Origin: Haliclystus octoradiatus
Taxonomy: Eukaryota > Cnidaria > Staurozoa > Stauromedusae > Haliclystidae
DNA length: 64,000 nucleotides
Reading direction: 5' to 3'
Assembly (NCBI GenBank): GCA_916610825.1
Contig: OU744449.1
Span: forward strand, 5,252,743-5,316,742
The position numbers were made by a program, and so were the translations under genes. Positions within the stretch are counted from its first letter, which is position 1, and each line of letters begins with the position of its first letter. Below, piece after piece: positions 44,691 to 56,500 of this stretch. A model generated the notes under the pieces. That model was not told where the DNA came from. It did not search any database and saw nothing but the letters and a program-made list of their open reading frames with translations.

Positions 44691-47600
44691 ACTGTTTGGT
44701 GCATGAAATGTTGGCAATCAGGAAGCTAAAACCGACTCTTAACATTCAAAGCGATTCAATTAAGTCGCGACTTTTAATTTAATTGTTTCCTTTGTCACAG
44801 CGTTCTATTGTCTTTATATCTGTAGAATTTCGTAATTCTCTCTTTGTAAACAATAGCCATAGAATGTTAAATTTATATCTTGGCACAATTTTACCTACAC
44901 AGCAAAAACTGAAAAATGGCATAGCCATTAAGTCTTATTTCAGAGAAAAAATTAGTCCAAACAAGATCTGTTTTACCAGGTATTTCACACTTCTTGGACG
45001 CCGATCATAATTATCTTAAAAAGGAGATATAAAATCTAGCATACCTGTCTGAGCTCATTATGTCTTGTATCAAGATAATCTAGCTTGCTGCTCCCACTGC
45101 AGTTACATGCGATGTAGGAAATGAGGTAGATCCTATATATCTATATATTTATAAAAGTGGTTGTTTGAATTTTATTTTATTTCGCATCACTATATGAGCG
45201 ATGCTGTTCGTTTACATTGTGTGAAAATTAACCAAGAAATTGAAAATAAATTGCAATCAATAGAAATAAGAAGGAAAATGATGAATTATATACTGAGGCT
45301 AATGTCCATAAAACAAATATTTTTGACATTTTAAATTCTCCGTTGACCACAGGTAGACGGTCTATATAGGGTGATTCCAGATATTTAATGTTTCATTGTA
45401 ATTGCGTAAAGAGTAAACTGTGCAACAAAATTAATACAGTCCATATCCTTTTATATCTATATCAATGTATTAAAAATGAGGGAAAGAAATGGTCAAAAAA
45501 GTAACGCTCTTTGTATGGTTTTTGAAATGTACCTTTTTTAGTAACAACAAGGCTACAACAGTATGATGTTTGTATGCGTGTATTTTATTTCTAACAAGGA
45601 TTGGCAAATAAAGTATATACAGAATATACTATATTAAAATTTATACAGCTATGTCATACAACGGTCATACAAGAAATACAGTAAAATTAGATGATAGCTA
45701 TATAGCAATTTAGCATATAGTATGTCAAAAGGCTATAGGAGTTTTGTTAGCATTGACATATATTTAATAGTATTGTATGAAGTACACAAATGTATAAGTA
45801 GACCTGGTGCTAAGTAAATATAATTAAAAATGATGATATATATATTACTTGTTGTTCTAGACTTTGAGCATATTTTGTTATGGAAACGTGATTATGATTT
45901 TGATAATTGATGTAATTTATGATAGGCAATTTAACATTTTAAATAATGCTCGATATAAAGCAATAGCTAAATTGCATTTAGTTAATTGAATCTGTTGTAT
46001 GGTTTATCTTCAATTTTATAGATTTTTTGAACAAGATAACTATAAATGATGTCGATATTGTCTAGAGAAGATGTTAAATTTCTACTTGCATTGGGTTGGT
46101 GATTTAAAGATAATACAACTCACAGAAAATTACTCTTCTTGAACGACAGTCTCTAACTAATCATGTAATCGTCTAATAGCCAATTTGATAATTTTTCTGT
46201 GGATTTATAGACAGGACATTGTTGAACCCAAGTAGTATTATTTTAATCACGCCAGGCCTGGAACCATATCATTCGGCGAGTCATCATAATAATCAATTCA
46301 TATTGTAATAGCCGTGGTAAATTATTTCCATTTACCACGTTGTAGTAAGTAACTGAATAGCTCTTTAGTCGCCTTCAAAGTACGGGTTACAAAACCAGGG
46401 TCAGCCATTCAGCAAAGAAATTGAAAACATTCGAAAATATTAATCAAACAGAAAATAAACAGCATATGTGGTATGATTGCAGAGATGACAGCTTTTCGCA
46501 AAAAATGCTTGAGTTGACGCAGTATCTACCTACTATATCCAAAATGATCGTTGTATTGTATATATCTATCTAACATTTGCAATCGAAATGAAATAAAGCA
46601 AAATAATGCATTCATGCGGCAAGATGTGAAACTTATTGCGTGAGTCACAATTTCAATGATTACTGATCAAGCTGGGTTTCAACTCCGTTCAGCGGTACAT
46701 CACAGAGACCAGTGTGACCATGGTGTGAATCTAGCCAAAACCCCAGCTGGAAATCTTGCCAAAAACTTCACATCTATTGACGGTTGGTAATTTGCTATGC
46801 AAACTTTGACATTGAAATTTTGAGCGCGACTTTGAAGGCTGAAGAAAGTGTTCAAGATCTACCGGGCTACAAACTACAATGCCTTTAACAAATTTGATAC
46901 TGTATTACTTGGCGATTATATTGGAGAATTAATATTACTCAAACACGATGATGCATACAACAATTTCGGTCGTCAGAAAATGATTTCTATTAAGCAATCA
47001 GAATGAAAAGGTATGTTAGGCCGAGCATCTTTTAATTTTGACTGAAGGCAGATTTGTCTTTCTTTTACAATTGTTATTCGTATATGCCCGTATGCTTATT
47101 ATTACATAGTCCTGCTTTACACTGTAGACTGTTTTATAAATGTATCCACATATTCTATTAAATAGGTGATGGCGCATAAACTGATCAAGCGTTTGGAAAT
47201 CTGTTGTTTTGAGTTTGAACGAATCTATTTATACTGTTCCTGGTTCACGCAATGAGCGGTGTTGCAACTGAATAATAAGAAGGTGAGCCTATTATCAGTC
47301 TACCAACATTAAAATATACATTATACCGATTTCATAACATATTAAATGAACTCAACAAGTAATAGATTTAGATTTGTTATCTTATGTGTGCAGGAATTCA
47401 AGTCAAAAGTAGTAAATACTGTAACCATTGTAGGCCTATAGATATAGCTACTGATATTGTAGACTGACAATTAAATAAATGAAAACAAATATTTAATAAA
47501 TTAATTGGCTATCAAACGAAAAACAAAATAATGAAAGGTTATTGTTTTTATAGAAAGTCTACTGAACAGGGACCCGAGGTCCAGAGGCCGAAGCCGACAG

Positions 47601-47855
47601 CAAAAGGTTTCATATAATTATCAATAGCCAATAGCTTCCCATTTCATTTATTCTTCGTTTGTGATGATCTATACAATTATAGTATGAAATGCATAGTTAC
47701 GTTTACTTCTTTGTCAGAAGTCAAACAGGCTACTTATCTATCACGTCAGTTGCTCAGCAGATATGTCAATAAAGGCCTACAGTATTTGTGACTAAATAGA
47801 ATCAGATTCCTGCACACATAAATTCAAATGAAATCAGATTAGTTAAATGAACAAG

Positions 47856-48035
47856 TTATTGATTTTCGAATAGATTTTCGAATGTATTAACAGTTTCTGT
47901 GCCAAAAGTAGAGTCAGATTTAGCGTCAATATTAAATAATTCCGATACTACAGCAGTGTTGTTACGACTAATTCGCCTTTTGACCTTGCTGTCACTTATA
48001 TGGAAATTTACTTCTTTTTCAGAGATGCGACTATC
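47856..48035 (-). CDS. Orphan tail-like exon, possibly the cytoplasmic end of the LamG-Kazal gene
   Basis: After an acceptor (TATCTGCTAG) one phase-0 frame runs 59 residues to a TAA: charged and polar, with a basic patch (KVKRRISRNN) followed by Ser/Thr/Glu-rich sequence ending FENLFENQ. Composition and the terminal stop look like the intracellular tail of a single-pass receptor. Same strand as and downstream of the LamG-Kazal gene. A linking exon (phase 1 in, phase 0 out, expected to hold a TM helix) was searched for in 48036-50545 and not found, so assignment is inference; it could belong to a separate gene. Confidence 0.4.
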   Translation of the reverse strand, partial: DSRISEKEVNFHISDSKVKRRISRNNTAVVSELFNIDAKSDSTFGTETVNTFENLFENQ

Positions 48036-48894
48036 CTAGCAGATACAATGCAAAGTCGATATCAAGAAGTTGGATTAACTATTCTGAATAAATTTATGAT
48101 GATGATGAATGGAATGGATTGGATGATCATGCCCATTTCAATTTTGTTGGAACATTCTGCAACGAACTAAGAATTAAGCCTACATTATCTACAAAGTATA
48201 GTATATAGGCTATCTTTAATAATTTAATAATTTATTAATTAATGTTTCATCAATCTGGTGATGAGGTTTTAACTCTATATTTACTGTATGCTTCTTATTT
48301 TTATTCTTGTACTTATAGTTGTACTTATATACTTTCGTTTTTCATACCTCTTAGACTTAATCATTCCTTATAAAGTTGATTGTATGAATTATAATAACTA
48401 CGAAATTAGTTAAAAGGATTGTGTTCAAGTTTGGGTTGGGATAGATACTGAAATAGATTTGCTCATGCAAAAGGGGTTTGGATATATGGGGAATTGGGAT
48501 ATTAGTATCTATTTATAAAGAATATCTACGGATTCTGGGTGTGAAAGTGTGTAGCTTTTGTAGAACGAAATTATTCAGAAACAAGAAAATTATATCAGTT
48601 AATAGCCAGATTCTACTCAAAAGATTGAAAAAGGTGTTAACTATTGAAGAAAATATTGATAAAAACGAAGCTTTTTGGTCTTATTCTAGTTACTATTCAA
48701 CTCCTTAAGGTGTTAATTAATTTAGGAAAAAATGCATTGATATAACACAAAATTCCTTACCACACGGAAAACTTCAAATGGTCTTGTTTTGTAGGAATAA
48801 TTTCTTGAAAGACACCTTTATTGTCTCTAAATAGCCGCGAAGGATTTTGCTGTGTATATATATCTTGTAATTTCATATAATATTTCTTTTAACC

Positions 48895-49000
48895 TTGAAA
48901 ATGACAACAGCATGTCGAAACGTCGGAACAAATTTAATCGTGATTTTTTGTTGCTATCTTTCATACTAAAATGTTTTTCAAAGAAACTTTTAATTACTAA
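48895..49000 (+). mobile_element. Retroelement 3' fragment with CGAAACGTCGG, inverted copy
   Basis: ATGTCGAAACGTCGGAACAA, then AATTTAATCGTGATTTTT and TTGCTATCTTTCATACTAAA, the inverse of 44590-44660. The two copies are 4.3 kb apart. Confidence 0.45.
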
Positions 49001-50398
49001 TAATACCCGCAGAGCAAAACACTCTGCCAAAACGTTGTTTTTAATAACAATCTACTGTTTTCAGTGAAATTTCTTAAGTTATGTATTGTTTTCTTAATTA
49101 TTAATCTCTTACGTAATTTTTATTTCAATGCATTATCCTATTTTCGCAAATTGCGTGTTAATTAATCTCAAGATAATTGATTAACTCAAATTCAGAAATC
49201 AAAACATATATCTTATTTTTATATTGATTGCATTGAGAATTTCTATCCGGCAATTTATTTTCATTCATACGTTAGAATCAATAATGAAGAAAAAGGGCCT
49301 CATTCAATTCAAACTCGCCTGATCTCTTGATTATTATTAGCTTGTTTCATTATAATTTACATAATGCGCTTGGAGCGAATGGTGCCATGATTTTTTCTTA
49401 GCTCACTGTTGACATGGCTATCTGATCCGAACCGGACCTGTACCTTGATCATGGAGTGCTCAAAACGCTTTAGTTCACTCGTTTTGAGCGATTCAAGTCA
49501 CCCTAGATACGCAACATGGGGCTTCCTACTACCATATTATTATATATACACTGAATTTATGACCCTGAGGGTGATAATATGATAGTGACTTAGTAAGTTT
49601 TATTTCCCCTCGAGTCTGAGGTCCTCAGAAGAACCGGAGGGAAAATAAAACTCATTATCTCCCAAGGAAGTCATACATTAAGTGCTTTAGCATATTTCAT
49701 GGTTTTCAACTAGACAAGAAAGACGCAGCCAAATAATGTCATTGTATTATTCACATTACAGTACTGCCAAAACGCCACAATGACAATGACGCGTAATTAA
49801 AACTTGAAAAAAACATATTTAACACGCTAATTGCAAGGTGATAGGATTTCAATAAAAGGCATTGTTTCATTTGCTTGATAAATGTTTATTGCTACAATTG
49901 CATTAAAGCAGAGGAGCAGTAGTGCAACCAGAGGTAGGTAACTGTAGGTAATTATTTTAACAATTTATTATTTATTATTATTATTTTTCTGTTTGTACTC
50001 TGTTTCCCTTTTAGAATAATGTATGAGAGTATGCTATGTACATTACATTTCCTCGGTAAACACTGTGAAAGTGCTGAAAGCAAACTTTGTTGCATTTTTT
50101 GTAGTACACGAGTCTTTATTTTCAACGAATGAAAGATCGGAAAATCGTTGTGGCTCGATGAATATCTGCACAATGACCTCGGTGGACCATTATCAGCCGA
50201 TATTCTTCTCACCTTCAATCGATAACTGTTAAATATTACCTACAGTTGTCCAGTTTATCTTAACGGTTACTGAAAGGTAAAAGAGATTTAACCAAATCAC
50301 AGCCATTTCACTGTTTGGATAATTGCTTGATGACGTAAAAATGTCATGTTTTCTTTGTTTATGGCTCGCTGTATTACAAAGACAAGGCTTGAAGCTAT

Positions 50399-50478
50399 CT
50401 AAAAGAGATCCTTGGTTAGTCTTGGGCGGTTTGCTATATAATATATGCCCAAGTTGTTATCCACATACTCGTAGCAGC
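50399..50478 (-). other. Candidate last exon of the LamG-Kazal gene
   Basis: A pyrimidine-rich acceptor (CACCTTCCTTTAG) precedes a frame in the right phase encoding 25 residues (GCYEYVDNNLGIYYIANR..) and a TAG stop. It would sit after an intron of only 67 bases. If used, the protein is secreted and ends soon after the Kazal domain. No homology was recognised. Confidence 0.3.
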
Positions 50479-50545
50479 CTAAAGGAAGGTGTTCATCTTA
50501 TCCAACAGTTATATTTAATTATATATGTGTATAATTGAGACTCAC

Positions 50546-53500
50546 CGCAAACACCATCATGTGTTACATTGATATAACTTTTCGATTTACAAGACGTTTC
50601 CTTCAAAGTGCATTCATTGATATATGTCCTTCCATTCGATCCACATACCCTTTTCTCAACAGAGGAACATTCATTTGAGCATGAACAATAATGCGTTCCT
50701 CTACTAATACGACATGTGCTGTAATGTTGACATCTCAATGATTTGCATACTAAGGAAGAAAGAATCAAACTGTTATTCTGAAAGGGAAAATATCAAAGCA
50801 GTCAAAATTACTGCCAGGAATTTCAAAACAGTATATATATACTATTAATGTTTTACAGCACCGCTCACTTATATAGCTCTAGCTGCTCTAGAGAGTGGCC
50901 TTTTCCACTATGAGCAAATGATTGTGAATGCTCGTTACTGGGTTTGGCCGTTTTACCACTACAGTGCAGATTAATTTCAACAGATTTCATTGCAAATGGA
51001 CTTTGATTGCTAATTTGCAGTGATACGCTGTAGCTATGCATGGAATTCTATAGTAACCATTTCATCAGCCATAAGGAGAAGGTGTGAGTACTTTCATCCT
51101 CTGTTGATGGACGGAGTTGCTCAGAGGAAGTGAAATATAAGAAGATTCAACGCTTCGTATATGGTTTCAATGGTTTGCACCGCTACATCTGCAATTAAAC
51201 CTGTTACAATTGATCTCCATTGTCCCACCTGAAATTAACGATGGGAATTAACCCTAATTTTTCTGATGAGTGAAAGGAGCCATTCTCTTAGAAATATAAT
51301 ACTTATCATAAAATATGAATACATTGGACAGAGCGAAACAGTTCAATCATTATTATAGTGCAACATCAAATTTCAGAATAATTCTTGTCAACAAGCAACG
51401 TGAAAATATGACTGAATATGTGTATAGCGTAATTGAATGCATTTCAACAAGATATCGACTTCTGTCTGTTTATCTGCTCTTCTCAGATGCTTTATCAATT
51501 TGTAAACAATAGTAAATTGAGGTGTATTTACTTTGTGGATTAACAGTAGATGTATCAACATTTTTCGATCCATCGTTTTTTGCTGGCGTAGTGGTTTTTG
51601 TTGGAGGTTTTTTTCCACCTTGGCGATATTTACCTGAAACAGCAAAAGTAAATGATTTTCATGCCAGGGCTTCACATTTAGTTATTGTTATTGTTACGAT
51701 AATTGTAAATAATTAACACAGCAAAATCCTTAAAATATCATTTTTAACATTTTTTTACACATATAGATAAGTTATATCAAGAATATATTTCCTTGAAACA
51801 ACAATATTTGGCTGTTCCGTGAGGTAATAATGTAAGAATGTTAGGATGGTGTAAGAATATACATTGTTGTATACTTAAAACAAAACGGAAGGAAGTAATG
51901 CAGAAAGTTAATAGGATAAAAACCAAATAGAACAAACCAAGAAAACACGTTTTTTGCTCCAAAATAATTAGTCAAATTCTATATAGTCAGATCAAGAAAT
52001 AGTTATATAATTGACAAAGGTTGGAAGATATTTGGAAATCCAACTATCTTCGAAATACTAACCTTCCGCACATCTCCTGTGCTCAAGCTGTGGGCATGCG
52101 CATCGTGTGTACTTTCTTTCCAAACTCATACAATTTTTTGATGAGCAAGGATCACTGTAGCAAATATCAACTGTTAATGACAATTATAAAACAGATCTAT
52201 TACAATTTCAACAAATATTTTTTTTCGTGACCAGGTTAAGAATTGAATTCCATGGTTAAGTAAGTTATGTTTATAGCCTTCATTACATAGATTCGAAGTT
52301 TGATGTAAAAAATTGCCTCCGGAATGTTAAAGTTATAATTACTAGTCCATTCTAATAAGTAGTAGTCACACCGTTCAAAAACACCGCCTTATCCCCGCCT
52401 TTTACAGACACATTTACAGAGTGATGTACTTCCATATAGGCGCTAAAGGGGGAATGTGCCATTTTTTTTGTTACAATTCTGGCACCGTGCTAAGTGAAAG
52501 TTTCTTACTGTGAGATGCCCGGAACCCTACTGTGATTTGCCCAAATGAATTTTTGTTTTGGGTGATTTTCATTCACTTCACTTCATTCCATTTCATTCAT
52601 TCAAGTGAATTAGGCAATTAGTTCGTATGGCTGTAAATTTTACAGAACAGCACTTACAGAAAGCTATTTACTAAAATACGTACAACAATTTTAAAGCTAA
52701 CAATTTCCATTTCCATTTGAATATTATTAACGAAGAAGATTAAACTACATCAACTGGAAGACTGTTCTACGGCTTTATGACAAGAGAGGAGAAAAATTTC
52801 TTCTAAATTCGCTGGAATTTGGATTGTTCATATCTTAGATTTTTCTATGATATCCGCGAGTACTCTACCTTACCTATTTACATCGATTAAATGCCGAGGT
52901 GGCTCGTAATTTTCTGATGCCTTAAATTGTTTTCTCTTACGTGCCTCTCATGCGCCAAATATCAATAGCTCATAGGAAACTGTGCGCCAACTGCTTATCA
53001 GCACATTATATTTACTGACCTGATTTTTCAAAACAACAAACAGAAGACTGTTTTGTCTCCTGCAGTGCATTCTTTGCTAAATAATAAGCTTGATCACTGG
53101 TCAATTCATAATACCATATCACTAAATGTGCCATGTCAAATTGACCAAATTGACTCAAATCCATTATATTCATTGGCTTTCCTATCGTTATCATCTTAGA
53201 GAAGCTGGAGTATACAAAAAAATATTGCAAGAAATTTTGATTTTAAATTATACTGAGAGAGGACCAGATGAATTTACTCGTATGTTGAAGGAGATTATTA
53301 TGATATATGGAAGTCCCACCGAGAGCTAAAGTCAAATTGATAATAATATTCCTTATCAAAAGTAATAGCTTTGTTGAAAATCAATAAATGAATGCTTCTC
53401 CGAAAACAGATATTTGATGATGTTAGAATAATGTTATTCATGATGTATTTTGCTGGGTATTTTGTTAGTATAAGATGCAAGATTGGAAGGTATTAAAGGA

Positions 53501-56500
53501 TCTTATTGATATCGGCCGAACAAGCGATTTTAAATTTGAATTATTTAAGGTTTGAAGATATTAATCCGCTGTTTAGGCCCTGTTCACGAGGAGGGGAGTT
53601 ACCCGTCTTACTGAGTTAAATTGTGTTATGTGTTTACAAGTAATCTTTAGTAACCCGCCTATACTTGAGTTGAATAGTTTAAAGCAAATCTGGCATGAGC
53701 GTCAAAATCGAACGATCGGAGATCAAAAGATGTTTAAAACAGAAGCGTTTGAAACAATCGAAAATACAAGCAACCATTTTGAATTTTACCTCGTCTACCT
53801 GAGTAACTCACCTACCCGGGTAACTCGCCCTCCTTGTAAAGGCCTGTAAACAGGGCCTTAGTTGGATAATTTACGCGAGGTTAAGATAGTATTATGACTT
53901 ATTTGTAAAACTCTTGAGAACGCAAATTCGAGTTGCACCGTCTTAGTTCCCATAATATTATCTTGCTATTATATAAATGCCTCAAGGTTAGATACACAAA
54001 TACAAATAACGATAATATGGGCTTCCCTGAAATTAATAATTATGCTGAGTTCTTGATTTAGCTAACCTTGAAGGAAATGTACTCAATTGCTTTCCTTTCT
54101 TGTCAATTGCAACAACATCACCATCAAGATAAAATTTGAGACCATTAATCCCTGACCATGTCATTGTCATATAACACCACGCCATTTGATAAATTCTAAC
54201 TTTAATCGACCACATTCTACCAATAATCATCACTGAAGAATTGAGCATACTTGTCTTTGCGTCAAATTGTAATTGTAATCCTGCCAATAAAAAAAGTTGT
54301 TAAATTGAAAGTGTTTTCATCGGATTAACATGTCAGCTTGATCTGCATTGGTTTTGATGACAATGTGAGAATTTGTATTTTATTAATCAAATCTTTATAT
54401 TCACTACAAATTCTACCCTTTAAGCCAATTATATAACCCTCAAATACCGGCATAGTAACATAAATGCTTGTCTAAACTAGCTAGCATATAAACGTGCTAG
54501 AAAGATCTTATACACTCTATCATAAAAACCATGAGGCCATATTATTCCAGCTCTACAAAAATAATTTTTGAGCAGGAAAAATCAATTTCTGGAACATTTC
54601 AGTCTCTTTTTTCATTTTCTGGAGAATTAATAAATTTGAAGAGTTTGGACAAAATAAAAATTGAAAAAGCTTTTTTAGATTTTTGAAGCTTTTCAGGCAG
54701 CATTTTCAAGTTTTTGGAGCGTTTTGGATAGCATTAACAAGATTTTTTGAACTTTTTGGGAACTTCACATCTTTCCGAAATTGCACCGTTCATGCAGAAC
54801 TGGTGTTATCCCCCGGGAAGATACCATGAAAATACCATGCAATTTATTTAATGGTTTTTGTCTGTATTGTGTTACGAAATTGTTTGATAGCTGTGGATGA
54901 ATATATCTGTTTCCAAGCAGTTTGCTTCATATTTGCTTTTTGAGATAATTTACCTGTGCCATTAGTCGAGTTTGTCAACCCACCAGTGGAAAGCAGACTT
55001 CTTCCCCCTCTTAATCTTATCCAAAAACCAAGTGATAAACCTTGAGCACAATATGACGGATTACCGATACAATCACTTGCAAATGATCCTAAACAAATTT
55101 TAAACAATGGAATAAATGAAATAAATGTATCGATCTTTCATTAGACATGTCTATTAATATAGATAGTAAATCAAGAGTGAAATATTGATTGCTAGATAGG
55201 TTGCGTTTTCAAATCACATGAAAATTCAGCCTTTCCATTCATGGAATAATGCTGCTCGCTTGCTGTGAAACCTGACTTGCAATTGCATCCTTTACTATTA
55301 ATCAAATGGTGCACAGTTTCCTGCGAACCATATTTATAAAGCTATGGATCATGCAAAATGCTAGTTGCTAAGCACCAATTAAGTTGAAGAATAACTAGCT
55401 AAACTGACCGATAGGCGTTTGTTTGTTTTGTGAATGATGTGAATATTTTTATTTTTGAAATGATGTTATAAATTGAAATACAAATACATTATAAAGAGAA
55501 CTATACCGTATCTTAAATGAAAAATGGAAAAGATTGTTTGAGTTTTTGCCTTTTTGAACGCAACATAAAATGGCATTATACAGTTGTCTCTGAATTTGAG
55601 TTACATAATGACTTTGCTATAACACATAAGGTAAAGGAATTGCATTGTGAGTAGCTGCTGCGCATCGTTGCGCATTGACAATCGAGCAGTGTCGCACTCC
55701 TCTAGAAATAGAAGAGTTGTGCGGGCGCCTTCAGTAGGTCGATACCGTCTCAATTATTAAATTATATTGTAGAAATAATCGTCAATCATACACACACATG
55801 TATGTAAAAGTCGAGGACAGGATAAAGTCTATATATAATGGCTAACCTGCATCAAAATCAATCCATTGTCTTTTCCCATTGAAGGACGCTGTATAACCCA
55901 ATTGATCCATGCGAACAAAGTTTATCCCATGGAGGTCACCATGACATTGCCCTTTGAGGTCAACAGCAACGCTATAATTAGTACGTCTTAGTGACCAATG
56001 ATGATCTGCTGTTGGATATTGTTGCCCAAAGCAAGCTAAAACAATCAAATATGATGTCAAACGATTGTCATCTTTAATGATGAATAACATCATCAGTTGT
56101 ATTGGGTTGATTGAACAGATGATTTTTTTAACGTTATATGCCCTTTTGATAATAACAAATTAGTGACAAATTGGTTATCAGACAACTACTTACCAAAGTT
56201 AAATGTAACTTAACAAAATGCATTTCTAACTTAAAATTGAGAAATATCATCGTTAGTTCATATATAGTGCATTGAACTGAAGTACAGCTCAATTATGGAG
56301 TATGATTAAATAATCCTTGTGGGCTCCTATAGAGAAAATATCAATCAAACTGACAGATTATCTATACTATAGATGCTATTGTAACGAATAGAAGCATCTC
56401 ATGGCCAATGCTCTTCTATATCAAGAGTAGTTGGCCCTTTTCAATCAGAATATTAATGGTGGTACATACAATTCAGAACTATCTGTGACAGAAAGGGTTT

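Larger units (their letters stand above)
41614..47855. other. Long region without a supported gene
   Basis: Upstream of the LamG-ShKT membrane gene and downstream of the last candidate exon of the LamG-Kazal gene. Very AT-rich. It should contain the promoter of the membrane gene near 41620-42200. Only repeat fragments (42905-42960, 44053-44115, 44590-44690) were recognised; the open frames at 42659-42946 and 44783-45010 lack domain or splice support. Confidence 0.5.

Noticed and set aside
50236..50264. 29-nt exon candidate (VTVKINWTTV) with good splice sites after the Kazal exon
   Set aside because: Phase 1 to 1 fits, but no following exon could be connected and no homology was seen.
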